DNA from: Pseudisothecium myosuroides
Taxonomy: Eukaryota > Streptophyta > Bryopsida > Hypnales > Lembophyllaceae
Assembly: GCA_951799445.1 (NCBI GenBank)
Contig: OX637296.1
Location: 5,580,001 to 5,644,000, forward strand
Direction: 5' to 3'
Length of the DNA stretch: 64,000 nucleotides
The position numbers and the translations under genes were made by a program. Positions 25,233 through 37,636 of the stretch are shown one piece after another. How positions within the stretch are numbered: the first letter of the stretch is position 1; each line of letters begins with the position of its first letter. The notes beneath the pieces are model-generated. The model was not told the DNA's origin. It worked only from the letters and a program-made list of their open reading frames with translations, and did no database searches.

Positions 25233-28200
25233 ATGGAGCGCAATGAGAACTCAGGGGATGATCACAGTACAGACTCTTCCACGGACACTTTGTATGCAGT
25301 GGAAGTGAATTTGGGCTCTCACCAAGGAGAAGGCTTTGAAGAAAATGTGTTGGAGACGCCGAAAGGATCCGATGCTCTCGAAATCACGTCGACAGCAGAG
25401 AACGTGGACTCTCCGAGCGATTACTTGGCGAAGGCCTTCGACAGCCACTTACAGCAAATGCTCATGCATATGTTACTACAGTCTACGTCGTCGTCAGTTC
25501 GGTCGGGTCCAAGTCGGACGTCCCATGCTGAAGACGTGCAACCTGGAAATCCGTCTGTGCTGGTAGATGAAGGTCCAGCAGGAAAAACATGGAGTTTACG
25601 CACTTACAATGTCGTCAAAGCGAGGCAGAATAGGAACGCGCAATTGACAAGGACTTCAACTGGAGAGGAATCTGATTCTCAGGGAGAATTCGCTTCTCCC
25701 GAAAACGAAAGCCCCCAACAGCGGTCAGTGAGAATGCGAAGATTGAACAGGTTTCGAACCAAGCGTTCCAAGGAACTCACAAATAACCGGAAGGCTTTGA
25801 AGAAGTCCCCGTATGTGCTTCATGTCGACGGAACAGCAAAAGGAAGAAGTATCCACAAGCATTTGTGGCAAGCCACAGTTAGGGGCCAGTGTGGACGCCT
25901 GGATCCGACCATTGGGAATATTCACCGTCACCAGAAACAAGTGGTGGACAATATATGGAGTGCTTTGCAAAAAGAATGGGAATTTGAAGGGTTTGCGCAT
26001 AGAGCACGGGAAATGTTCGAGAGAGCAACAACCAAATGCATGAGAAACAGAAAGATGCATTTGAAGAATAGGTGTAAGAAAACTATGAGCCGTTTGAGGC
26101 CTCAGGATGTCTGCGGCGGTCACTAGTCGAAAATTGTGGATATCACCGACAACAATACGAGCGAGATAGCGTGCAGCAGCTTAACGGTGAGCAGAGGGAA
26201 AGGCAAGGAAGTACTGGAGTCACCCGTGATGGGAAACGGTGGCAGCTCTGTCATGAGTACATCGAAAGGCAAAGAAGTAATACCAGCACAAGAGAAGGGA
26301 AACGATGAGTCACAGTTGGCCACTCTAGTATGTTCACTAAAGTGTTGTGATGTGTGGCATGGACTCTGTAGATTGTATATGAGTGTGGTTGTATTGACTA
26401 TAGTTTGACATGTTAGTCGTTGCTGTGGAATACGTTTCACTGTTGAACTAAACAATTGAAGGCAAATTAACTTCTTTGGGATATAAGTTTTTCATATTCC
26501 AGGGTGGTGAAAAGGTCATTTTAAATAAAGAAGGGAGCTGGAGTTGGTGGTCGAGGAACCGGTTCTTCTTTTTTTGAGGTTCTTGAAATCAACGTAGGTA
26601 GGCAGTTGGATGTGGGAATCAAATTGTGAGTGCGGAAATGTGGCTAAGGATCCGTGGGAATGTGAAGAGTTTTTTTTTTTTAATTTGTGATGTGGCAGGA
26701 AATTGAGCAGCATCATGAAATCTGCAGCCCGAAGAGTCCAGGTACTGGGACTAACTCATCCAGTATGAGAGAGACGATGTGGATGCACAAATTCGGAGTT
26801 TGCAGAACGAATTATTGACAGAGGCTCAAGAGATCGAGGAAGGTAAAGAACTAGGTGGAAGCGTCTATGAATTTAAATTTCACCGAGTTGGAAATTAACA
26901 TAGGCGTGGGACTTGCATATGAAATCTCTTAGCAATTGCTGTAGTCGGTGAATTCTTTATGACGGTGGTTGTGGTTGAGGATTACTGCTGTAATAATTCA
27001 TTAAGATTTCATGACGGAACTAATTTCGAAAAGCATGTACGTGGGAGGGAGCCGTAATTAATTCTTAGAGCATGAAGAAGTCGTGGGTTTTTTTTTTCAT
27101 ATCATTGTTTCTCACCGTGAAAGTGCAGTCTGGTTTTCCTGTGCAGGAGGATGGTTGCTCTAGTGACTGTGAAACCGTCGGCAAAGTCAGTTTCTTGAAT
27201 GAGGTGGATGGAGGTATGTCTTTCATGTGGATCCTGTTTTGTTAGTTCAGTTCAGAAATTGGTGAATGCGGAGAATTGTTGCTATATTTGGGCAGTAGTC
27301 AGTTCATGCATTGCTTCATTTGTTCTTGCGGTACGTGGCTAATGAAAAACATTCAAATACTGGAATAGAAATAGCGAAATGAATATCGAGTCTGTGGGGG
27401 AGCGTGAATTCATTAGGAAATACAGAGTTCTGTCATGTGTGTTCACATTGTGGCATGGACCTTCATGTAAGTGATGGTTGACATCTCTCTAGACATGCCG
27501 TTCTGCATGGAGGTGTGAAGTGGATGCATCCTAATTAGGTATATTCTGTAGAGTCAAGTGGGACTTTTCGAGATGTCTGTACTGTGCTGAACGATTGAGG
27601 AATTGAAGGGATTCAGTGCGAACATATATAAGGAATGTTAAGGATTGGAGGAACGTCACAAGAGAATTAATTCTCGGCGGGGACAGTGCGATAGTTGAAT
27701 GCATAGGAAGTAAATAATAATTATTGGGGGAACCATGTGAACATTGTTGTCTTAGAGTCGCTGATGTGGTAGTGGTGGGAAGGCGACTGTCCGGAATTTG
27801 TATTGTGATACTCATAGGAGTTTGTGTATGTTCCCAGGTTTGGATATAATGCAGGAGAACATCATTCCACCAAACTAGATTTCAGGTGAAGAAAAGTCAA
27901 AAAATTGCGGAAAAAAGAGAAGGCTGTCGGATGATAACGGCGACGTGAAGGCACTTCGCCAAGTACCGGAGAACAAGTCGACCACAGAGGTGCAAGGACA
28001 GAGAGAATGTCATGAAGAAAGACCTGCAGAAGAGAAGAAGGAAACGGAGGTGAGATTGATTTCATTGTATTTAAAAATTATGGGAGTCCTATAAGAAGAT
28101 CCTGGGCTAGTACGTACCTTGGAAAGAGATCAGTCTTGCTTGCGTTAGCATTCAGGAAAGTGATGTGGATTAGGTGTATGAAAAGCATGAGAGGCTGAAA

Positions 28201-28797
28201 GTTTATTGGTATTTGTAAGCAGTGGATACAGATATGTGCTGTCAGTGTAACCAAAGTCCGTGTCCCTTTTCTGTTCTTACAATGCGTGGTCATCCTAACC
28301 ACAGGCTGTTTGAAGGAAATTGTCATATGTCTGTAGAAGCTAAGGTATATTAATGATATGAATTGGATGCCAGTTGAAACCGATGTTTGAGGGCATATGA
28401 ATGAACAACTAAAACTGTCATATATTAAACTATGTCAGGAACGGTGGTTTGAGATGATGGCTTTCTCATGAGCATCGTTGTTCGCCTTTTGGGGGGGGTG
28501 AAATTGCAGATGGAATGCGGTGAAGTTGTGCAAGTGTATGCTTTCACGGCGGGAAGGAAGGAGGAGATTGGAAAGGGAATAGTCATGGGTTTGGTTGGCT
28601 TGAAGTATGCAAGGAAAGTCATTTCCAAAGGGTGGCGGAGCCTGAAGTTGACGTCTTACACATCAACTAGAGCCTCTAAAATATGCCCATTTCCAGCAGG
28701 ATGGAGTGAGCAATCCAAGAATCAAACCGTCAGAGAAGCAAACGGCCGAACTATCGTGTGGCCGGATATGCTGCTCACGAGTCTTTTGCATCTGTGA
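25233..28797 (+). pseudogene. CACTA TNPA-like gene (Transposase_24 / TNP1-like)
   Basis: TNPA proteins bind subterminal repeats and assist TNP2. The ATG MERNENSGDD opens 297 codons of low-complexity acidic N-terminus, then a basic region with NIWSALQKEWEFEGF and CMRNRKMHLKNRCKK, resembling plant Transposase_24. TAG at 26124-26126 interrupts a frame that continues to a donor CTA/GTATGT at 26328. Further inferred exons: 26699-26842 (partly coiled-coil, not readable in one frame), 27147-27213, 27886-28049 (lysine-rich), and 28510-28797, whose VVQVYAFTAGRKEEIGKGIV segment resembles TNP1/En/Spm C-terminal domains. The last three junctions are phase-consistent. Splicing is inferred. Confidence 0.7.
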
Positions 28798-29076
28798 GAC
28801 GTACACACAAAATGAAGTGGACCTTGTACGTGCTGAGGGTGTCGGACATAACACATTATGAGGAGTAGGAGATGACAATGTACAAAAATTAGCTGAATAT
28901 GTATTTGGGCAACTTGTTTTCTATGTCTAATGAAGCATCCTGGACCTTCATCCAGGCGGTGTGAAGAAGTAGTTCCTCTCATACAGAGAATCGTAGCGAA
29001 TACTTCTTTTAGGAAATACATAGAATAAAAAAAAGTTTCTACCAAGACAGTAGAAACAGTACAGGATTTTGCTTTC

Positions 29077-29082
29077 AATAAA
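29077..29082 (+). terminator. polyadenylation signal of the TNPA-like gene
   Basis: AATAAA about 280 bp after the TNPA-like stop, followed 17 bp later by a run of A. No other gene is nearby on this strand. Confidence 0.5.
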
Positions 29083-29438
29083 AATCCGTTTCATTTGTGA
29101 AAAAAAAAAAAAAAATTGCTTCATGCCATCTACTCTGATAAGCACACATGGATGTTCTAGTATTTGACTTCTAGAATTTCAGTGAAAGCAATTGGCTGCA
29201 CGCTACCAAGAACAATGTCTCACGGAGCAGGAGAGTTCGACAATTGTCAACATCAACAAGAAAATAAAAGAACAACCTAAATTTCACGCATGACTATCAG
29301 TCATGCGCGTCTGTGCTTAAAAGACAACGTCTGACCGTTCAGTGAGGTATAATGAGGCATGTCCTAGACATACGATAATAAGCCATTCTTATTGAAAGTA
29401 CATGGCCTTTGAGTATGCGGATTCTCACTTAAAATCGC

Positions 29439-29466
29439 ACTCAAAATACCCCTTCTCCTTGTAGTG
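29439..29466 (-). repeat. CACTA right terminal inverted repeat
   Basis: Read on the minus strand it begins CACTACAAGG and contains GGGTATTTTGAGT. AAT follows at 29467-29469. Confidence 0.9.
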
Positions 29467-29469
29467 AAT

Positions 29470-30053
29470 TCAATTTTTAATAATTGAATTACATTATTCC
29501 ATGTTATTTTCTAAATAAAAAGGTTGGATTTTTGCTTTACCGAGATTAAATGGTATGCATCTCATTTATGAGCATGCTTGATGTTTCATGACTTTGTTAT
29601 TTAGTTAGCATTTTTGGGAAGAGCCTTCAAGTGGTCCTCCAGGCGGTTATGTTTCCCTGTCATGTGGCTTGCCGAAACTTGGCCGCCCAACTACCATCAA
29701 CTTTTGCAAGTGCTGGCAAGCACCACCCTTTTACTGTTCTGTCAGACCGACCGAGCTGCTAACCCGGCCATGGATCAGTATTTTCATTTGCCCTCACTAG
29801 TAGCCCGCACTCATGGGCTGATTTCCAAAATTATGACTGCAGTGTAAGTGTCTCTGCCTGTCCTGCCCTGGCGGTGAAAAAATCCACATATAATGCTACA
29901 ACTTCTCACTGGTTTATTCAAATGTTATGAAATTTAGTGCAACAGGAAGATATTCCTCGTCCACACATTGTATTAAACTTTGGGCCAAATTCATGCAAAT
30001 CTCTAGTCACATGTACCTGCCCAAAAATGCTATGTAGCCAAAATCAGCAGGCT
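29470..30053 (-). other. 5' non-coding part of the piggyBac element
   Basis: The segment between the CACTA right end and the piggyBac right terminus. It continues the transposase upstream region that breaks off at 12593. 29614-29860 is GC-richer without a recognised ORF; 29880-30053 matches the inverted left end of TTAA copy 2. Confidence 0.6.
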
Positions 30054-30174
30054 GGTCCTTTAGGGGTTAAGTGAGGCTTCAAGGCCATAATTATACAAAA
30101 TTCAATTATATAAAGACAGGTTCACAATTCTTCTTGATTTCAAAAATCGGTGTGTTGTATAGTACTGTACTATA

Positions 30175-30712
30175 TAGTGCCCTACCAAAAGTTCTTGCGC
30201 ATGCAATTTGGACCATTTTGTTACTTGGCATTATGTAGAATATAGATGACATTTTTTGTTTTGCACAATCAACATTCGTACCTTATGCGATCCCAATCAA
30301 GCATATCAAATTTTAGTTTCAAATCCCAAAACTCCATTTTTGGTGATTTTTCAACATAATTTCTATGGTTATACTAGACAATTCATTGAAAAACATTGGT
30401 GATGAATTTTTTTAAAGTTGATTGCAGAAATAGGTTGGAAACATCCATACACACACTTTCTATTCAATAAACATCTCCAAAAAAGTTTCACAATTTCCTC
30501 TACAGAGATTTCAATATTGGTGTGAGTGTATGACAATACCCTAAGTTTGGAAAATGGATATCTCTTATTGTAATTGGATTTTTCTATTTGCTTTTGATAC
30601 TATAACTAATTCCATACATTTGAGCATCATAGTACAATTACCTGTATTCTAGATTATATCAAGAAACAGAATGGTCCAAATTGCATGCGCAAGAATTTTT
30701 GGTAGGGCACTG
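30175..30712. mobile_element. mariner-like MITE, 538 bp
   Basis: Long terminal inverted repeats of about 55 bp. The left begins TAGTGCCCTACCAAAAG and the inverse of the right CAGTGCCCTACCAAAAA, continuing through TTCTTGCGCATGCAATTTGG. Each end is flanked by TA (30173-30174 and 30713-30714). TA duplication and CAGTG-type ends fit Tc1/mariner. No coding capacity. Confidence 0.8.
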
Positions 30713-30714
30713 TA

Positions 30715-33700
30715 TAGTATAAGAGAGTCATATGTGTTGGCAGTGCAACTATATTTATATTTTGTAAAACTCACCACATTTGCGACTCGTTTTAGGAAAT
30801 AAATGTAGTTTGTGACGTTTTGCAAAATGAATTCCATAAAAAATCGATTTGTGTTTATAACTAAAGGTCGATACTTATAATTATACTTCTTTTCAAGTAA
30901 TTACTTGAATTTGCCGGTTTGATTTTGCATATATAAGGTTGTGGAAGTTAACTTGCAACTATTGCAAATTTGCGTTCTATTTTTAATTTTAACCGTTGAA
31001 GGACAATTGTTGTGAAAGCATGAAATAGACAAATGAATTGAAAATTCAAGCAAGCTCCTATGGACTTACTTAGTCAATTTTGAGTCAATCTTTCTAAACT
31101 TTTGACACAAGGTGTAGACATGTCTACCTTTATAGTAGTTAAATACTTTGGTCAGTTTGGTGGTTGCCCAGATGAAAAAGTTATGATGCGCAATGTTTTT
31201 AATTAGGCCACGCAACAACTTTGAGCAACTTGTGCTACATTCCTCTATCATTTCTAAAAGCTTGCAATTGTGTAATGATTGCAATAAAGTATGCAATTAT
31301 TAGAAATCCCCCTATGATTAGAGCAAAAACATCACTCTAAGAGGAAATGAAGAATTGAAGTTTCTTAATTCTCTATTGGATATAGCTAAAAAATATTTGG
31401 TCTTATAACTTCAAATGCTATAATCTTTGAATCTACACAGTCATTTCCTTATGAATTTTTTTCCACACATTCACACAACAATCTAGTATATTAAGTTTGT
31501 TTGATTGACTATAAAAATAAAGTTTATTAGTTGACTTCAATTTTTTATAAATTATGATGCCCTAGAAAATAACAATTTTTGACCATTTCTCGAAATGTAC
31601 TCCAACTCTTTAGGGCTAATAATTCCTATGCAGTTAGTAATTGTTCCAAAATACATTATTATATTAATGGGAGATTGCCAATATTTGAAAATTTGAGATT
31701 TTAAATGCATTGTTAATCCGATTGACCCCTAATGAGTGAGACCTAAGAATTTCTATACAAAACTTAGGTGATTGTGCTATAAATGATGTCTTTACAAGGT
31801 GAAGTTTCAAGGTTTTTATCAACGGAAATTCTTCTATAATGATTAAAAAAATATCTCTTTGGTCAATTTTTGAAAAAAATATTAACAAGCAATTATTGAA
31901 TCAAATTTAGATGATTGCAACTTGCAAGAAATTTCTATTAGGTGATTCTCTATCACATGTTGAATACAAAAGTGGATTTCTAGCATAGGTATTGCAAAAA
32001 TAATTCAATGAACATGAAATTCATGATGAAGGTCCATATGAAATTGTCAACGTATTTGAATTTTTTCTATTGTTTTAAAATTAATTTATTAAGTCAAAAT
32101 GAATTTTGAATATATCACATACGCAATATTTGGAGGTTTTAGTACTATTAAGTAACCATTGTGTAAGAATTTGAAGCTTTGATTTGGTGAGCTTGCTCGC
32201 ATAAGCAATGTTCACCTTCTTAGGAGAGAAATTTCAAAAAAAGAGCTTCAAGTCTCTTGTGCATTGCCCTAAAGTGTGCTTCAATCAATATAAATTTTTG
32301 AACTTACGATTAAAAATTATCATTATGTGTTTTCGTAGGGCTTATCTCTCTCTAGTAAATTGATAATAATCTCCACTTTTATCTTAAATTTTCAAAATAG
32401 ATTCTGTAATTTTTTTAAATGAAAATGTAGAAGTTTTTAATTTTAGCAAAATGACAGTCTTAAACTCAAAATAGTATTTTAGGGCATTGTGTAGCATTGA
32501 ATAAACTATCTATCATCTAAAACTCATAGAAAATACAAAGGCAAATGGCATCCTCCATCAGAACCAATTCACAACTTTGTCATCCATCCCTGTCATTCAA
32601 TAATAAAACATACATATTTTGTCAAAATAGTTGATCCACAATTACATCAAAATTTTAAATTTCATATTTTATGCCCTTGGTAGTACTCACAGTACTTGTA
32701 GTATCCATATATAATAGTATAGTACTAAATGACAAAAAATACAAAATGCAACAAATAGTATAAGTGTTTCTTGCAATTAGCCATTTAAAGCCTTATATTT
32801 TGAAAATTTGCCAAAATTGCAATATTTATTTGAAGCATATAAATTTTGGTCATGATTGGCTAAAATTTCAAATCTTCATCTTCCAAAACATATCAATTAA
32901 GTAATCAATGATTTTTGTGTAGAGTTTTCCACCAATTGTAGGCTCCGTTTAGAATTTGGTATTGAATTTTAAATCTCATACAATCATACCCTTGTTGTAT
33001 TGTCTTTATTCTATGTAATACATCTCTATAAAAAGCAAAAGAATGGAAAAACATTTGACCTTGAAAATATCAAAATTTTCTTCAAATAACACATTTTTAG
33101 CACTTCAATAATACTTCAAAAATTGAATATTTTGTATTCATTTTTCAATGAAAATTTAGACGATAGCAATTTTAATTTATAGAATACACATTCAAAGACA
33201 ATTTGTTTTATTGTGTATAAAGATGATAATTTTTTGTAAAAAAACTATTTGCCCAGTTGTTTGTTGCATAAAAATGGAGAGTAGCTATAAAATGTGTCGG
33301 TGGTCGTAAGAAGAATAGAGGATAAACTCAAAAGAAAGTAAAAAATAATTCAAGCATAAATTGTTTAAAACTACCATTGGACATAAATGACAAAAGAAAA
33401 TATTTTTATTGAAATTTTATCTAAATAAAGTTATAATAGACTACCATGCAAATGTGTGGCAAATATTTAGATACTTCTTTATCAGTATAGATTGTCAGAT
33501 TATAGAGTCCCAAGTTATAAGAAAGTTTTTATTTGGCCCTACCAAAATGAGAGTAAATATAGTCTAAAAATGTAGCTTCAACAATCTATTTTTGGATTTT
33601 CAAATTTTTCAAAAAATACACTAGAAAATTGCATTTTTACTATGGTTTTTTGAATCAATTTTTTAAAGTTGATATTCATTGAAACTAAATTTGTTCTAGA

Positions 33701-34153
33701 TATCAAATTTCTATGGATATAAAATCAAACAATAGACCAATTACAAGTTCATATTATGTTGTAATTTACTAATCTTTCCATTTTTCTAAATGTTCTCTAA
33801 TAATCTAAAAATCTCTATTTGTATTGAACTAATGACTATATGATTTCTATAAATAACCTATTAAAAAAAATATAAATTTTATATTGATAATTTTTATTAT
33901 AAAAAATTGAAAATAAATATTACATATTGAATATTACTTATTAAAAATAGAAAATTTAAAATATATTTTGAAATTTAAAAAAATATAAAAATTAGATTAA
34001 GTAAAGATATGATTTTCTTAGAGGATTACAAAACTCATCCTCTTTAAGTCCCAATCATGCAAGACTTGCAACTTGGTAGTGTAGATGATAAGTAAAGGTA
34101 ATATTATAAGGTATTATACCTATTAATAATCAAAATAAGCATGGCATGTATTG
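30715..34153. other. AT-rich sequence, no gene seen
   Basis: 3.4 kb of AT-rich DNA with only short ORFs. A fragment at 32767-32785 (GTGTTTCTTGCAATTAGCC) resembles the right end of the element at 34159-35546, so part of an older copy may lie here. Confidence 0.5.
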
Positions 34154-34158
34154 ATGTA

Positions 34159-35546
34159 GGGTAGTTGCAAAAAACACTTCACGTTTTTCCGTCAAAACTA
34201 CGTTTTTTGGCCATAGGATTGGCTGTAGTATGCTGTACTACCAATATTACGTTTTAGAAGTGCCCCGGCAAATCTGAACCGTTGATTTAGTACTATGATG
34301 TACTATGCAGTACTACGGACTACTACAAAGTACTACAGAAACCACTGGGAGCAGAAAATAGTAGAAAAAGGGTCTGTGGAGATTTTCATTTTTAGTAATT
34401 CAAAAAAAATTCAAAAAAATTCTATAAAAAAATCCATTTTGCTAGAGAAGATTGCGCTCGCATTGCACCAAAAAGTTCATGAACGAAATTTTTCCCTCTT
34501 CGTAGCTTTTGCGCAAAAGAAGGTCACTTTGACCCTATGTGTGCAACCGACATGTTGCTATTTTCATAAGGGTGATTGCATAAAAGACTGGTACTAAAAC
34601 TTTGTCACAAAGGGAGTGCCAAAGCTTCCTTTTGCTATAACTTTTGCAGCATGATTCGCATGAAATCACTTTATATTTAAAAATCATTTAAACTAATATG
34701 TCACATTTTGAGTGTTAAGGGTTTTTAGTACTATGGAGTACCCAAATTTAATGATTTGGAGCTGAAATTTCTATGGTCTATTCCCATAGTAGGAAGTCAT
34801 GTTCCTACCAAGGGGCATTAAAAAACATTATATTTTATGTCCTCTACGTCCATGCAAAGAAGGCTCCCTTGCACGCGCAATTTTGAATGTTGAAGATGCT
34901 TTCAAGATAATTTTTTTGGTGAAATCTCTTCAATATAAAGTCTTTCCAAATGGACAATTTTTAGTTTCTTTGAAAATTGCTTTTCCTATTTTGTACAAAT
35001 TAAAACATCAAATCAAAATTTCAGCTCACACTTTTTTGTGAATAACTTTTTATCTAGATTTTTTTTAGGTCTGAAATTTTTCTGATATGCTATTATAGTG
35101 TTATACTAATTATCCTTATTTTATTTTATTTAAAAAAATTCATATGCAAAAAGCTCATAGTACTGGGAGTACTAGCCAAAAACAGTCAAAGTGGAACAAA
35201 AACAGCCAGTCATTCATGCAATCACCCATAAAAACTCATTGTCAGCCCTTGTAATGTTAGTAGACCTCCAACATGTCCAATTTGTGGCTTCAAATTCTCA
35301 TTTTTGGGTCAAAAATAGGACTAAAAACCCCCAAAATGGCCAAGGTAGACACCCAATTGGGAGCAGTTTAAAAATAATACACTAATTTGAAAATTTTGAA
35401 AAAAGTACTCAATGTCTGCAACTATAGCATCTACCTTCATTCCAAATTTCATGCCAAATAGACAAACAATGCAAAAGTTATGAGCAAAAAGCCAATTTCC
35501 AAGGGCAAGGGGACAAGAAATAGGACAAGTGTTTCTTGCAATCACC
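34159..35546. mobile_element. 1.4-kb inverted-repeat element
   Basis: The left end GGGTAGTTGCAAAAAACACT and the inverse of the right end GGTGATTGCAAGAAACACTT are imperfect inverted repeats. ATGTA flanks both sides (34154-34158 and 35547-35551). It contains clustered TACTAC/AGTACT motifs (34240-34335). No transposase recognised, so superfamily is undetermined. Confidence 0.55.
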
Positions 35547-35551
35547 ATGTA

Positions 35552-36440
35552 CTACTAACCATTAGATAAAAGGAAATGAATACCAAATTCTTGTATAGTT
35601 CTTGCATTTTTTTTAGTCTCTTTTCATGGCAAATTCTCCACTATGTATGCTAAAGTAGTGCATATCCGTATACTTAGTTCTATTATTGTGTCATTTTTTG
35701 TTGCTTCCTCTTCAATTGTACTTGTTTGATAGATGGACCTTTAAAACCTAGTATTTGCACCTTCTACTTCACATTTTAAAATGTATTGTTTTAATTTGCC
35801 TACAACAAGGTAATTTGTACATATGAGAGAGTATGAGATTTTGAAATTGGTTGGATTGTCTGTTGTTTGTACTATGTAATTTGACATTAAAGTAAGTTTT
35901 GTGAAAATTATAAGTTATTATAAGTTGTAAACAAATTTGGCATTTTGATATGAAATAATTGAAAATATGTAATTAAAGAAATTTTCAAATTTTTTGTTCA
36001 AAAAAACCAATTGTAAACCAATTGAATGGCCAAACATTGAAATTGTTCAAAATGCAAACAAGTAGCTTAAACAAAACATTTAATTTGAGAATACATTAAA
36101 ATTCATTGTTTCAAAATCCAATTTAAAACTTTATAGAAATTCATATTTTTAGAATGGAATATCAAGAGTTTTTGGCTCATGAAAAATCAAACAATTTCAT
36201 AGTCTATCAATAATTAAAATGTTGGAAATAAGGTACTGTAAGTTCATTATGTAAATATGATAGTGGGTGGTAGACTGGTAGGACCATAAGCAATGCAATA
36301 ATTTGTGTGGAATATTTGAATTAGGTTATCAAATGTGAGCTAATTCAATCATTTCAAGTATCCTACTCCCATCATAGCACAATATTAATGCTCCCAAGTA
36401 AAAAACTTTAAACTCATTTATGTGATGTAAACCAAATTTT
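35552..36440. other. AT-rich sequence, no gene seen
   Basis: No recognised ORF, RNA gene or element end. Confidence 0.5.
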
Positions 36441-36444
36441 TTGA

Positions 36445-36744
36445 AAAACAAAGCCCAACTAGGGGCTCGCCATCGACGGCAAGATAGAGGGAGAATTTGG
36501 GCCAAATTTGATAGTATATGGCTTCAATCCTCCATTATTGCTAGTAGGGTAGATTCTACCATCTATTGGAACAAGAGGGCCCCCCTCTTGTGACTTCCAC
36601 TAGGCTTTTCTTCTCCTTTTTCTTAGCTTTGGCTCTTATCTCTTCATTGTCCAGCCTTTGTAGCTTGGTTGGTTTGTAACGTGGTTTCTTTTTTTAATGC
36701 AATGGTTTTGCCATTTGTTCAAAAAAAAAAAAAAAAAAAAAAAA
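36445..36744 (+). mobile_element. poly(A)-tailed retroposon 3' remnant
   Basis: About 280 bp of GC-richer sequence (GGGGCTCGCCATCGACGG, then a pyrimidine-rich tract with CTTTTCTTCTCCTTTTTC) ends in a 24-bp A run at 36721-36744. TTGAAAA occurs just before the segment and right after the tail, a possible short target duplication. It fits a 5'-truncated LINE or SINE. No coding remains. Confidence 0.45.
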
Positions 36745-36767
36745 TTGAAAAGAATTCTACTAAGGTA

Positions 36768-36798
36768 TGTATACTAGCTACTACACAATATAGACACA
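36768..36798 (+). repeat. 31-bp direct repeat, copy A
   Basis: Identical to 37341-37371 (TGTATACTAGCTACTACACA and 11 more bases). The two copies flank about 540 bp that includes the hexamer array. Confidence 0.85.
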
Positions 36799-37046
36799 TA
36801 TTATTCTATTCATACCACATGCTGGCTGTGTATAGACACTTTTGAGTGCATAGTGACACTTTGTGCGCACAACTCAAAAATTCAGATTTTAACAAAAAAC
36901 TCAAAAAATTCAGATTTTATTTATTTTTTCAAACCCACCCCACCCCCCTTGAGCTCAAAAAAATTACAAAATTAAATTATTTAAAAATTATTTTTCAACA
37001 CCCCCCTATCCCACCCTTTTATAATTTTGAGGTGGGGTGGGGTTGG

Positions 37047-37224
37047 CAATCGATATGGGATATATTACATATCCGTATCCAAATCCATATCCATAGCTGT
37101 ACAATATCCGTATCCATATATATCGTATCCATATCTGTATCTATACCATGATGTACATGTATCTATATCATGATGTATCTGTATCCATATCATATCCAAT
37201 CCGTATCGTATCCGTATCATATCC
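37047..37224 (+). repeat. cryptic TATCCG/TATCCA hexamer array
   Basis: Irregular repeats of ATATCCGTATCC and ATATCCATATC variants with interspersed TATCATGATGTA blocks. Confidence 0.7.
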
Positions 37225-37340
37225 CAATTTATTTTTTTAAATCAACGGCATTCAGAAGAGGTCTGATTTTTCTTTAAACAATCAACGGCCCTCATTGACC
37301 GGAATTCAGGGAAACAAGTGACAGCCTCTTTTCAGTGCTT

Positions 37341-37371
37341 TGTATACTAGCTACTACACAATATAGACACA
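37341..37371 (+). repeat. 31-bp direct repeat, copy B
   Basis: Identical to 36768-36798. Confidence 0.85.
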
Positions 37372-37636
37372 CTCAACCGGGCACTCAACACTGCCCAAAA
37401 TGTGACACCAACCGTCGTACCAAAAAGTGACACAAAAATCTAGAAATTGATTGCACAAGATAGACACAATCAAAACATGTAAGCTGATGAGAACCTAAAG
37501 TTGTTGTTTTTAGTATATCTAGAGATAAGATTTTAAAATTCACAACTTATTCACTCAATGTCCAAACAATGCATGCTGGAATGCAAAGTGAATTGGAGTC
37601 CTCTTTTAATTCCCATTTAGGTTCAATTAAGAAAAT

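Larger units (their letters stand above)
12594..29466. mobile_element. CACTA (En/Spm) DNA transposon, 16.9 kb
   Basis: The left end begins CACTACAACAAATG and the inverse of the right end begins CACTACAAGGAGAAG. Both then share GGGTATTTT(A/G)AGT, giving 20 of 28 terminal positions identical. The flanking trinucleotide is AAT on both sides (12591-12593 and 29467-29469), the 3-bp duplication expected for CACTA elements. Inside are a TNP2-type transposase gene (17837-23460, minus) and a TNPA-like gene (25233-28797, plus), arranged divergently. Base composition follows transcription: the left half is C-rich and the right half G-rich on the plus strand. Both genes carry inactivating changes, so the element is not autonomous now. 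Confidence 0.93.
7599..30066 (-). mobile_element. piggyBac-type transposon interrupted by a CACTA element
   Basis: The right end is clean: GGTCCTTTAGGGG (30054-30066) followed by TTAA (30067-30070). The left end is the decayed CTCCTAAAGTTCC at 7599; its flank GTAC is not TTAA. The left terminal 200 bp match the left part of copies 1 and 10, and the right terminal 150 bp match the inverse of the left end of copy 2, so the small elements share this parent's termini. Between them lie the piggyBac transposase gene (8860-12285, minus) and the CACTA insertion (12594-29466 plus AAT). Removing the latter leaves about 5.6 kb. The left boundary is inference from similarity. Confidence 0.7.

Noticed and set aside
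17837..26126. Reassigned amber codon or programmed readthrough because so many stops are TAG
   Set aside because: The same genes also have frameshifts and a lost splice site, other elements here use TAA and TGA as stops inside frames, and the host germin-like genes give no support for a changed code; decay by cytosine deamination is simpler.
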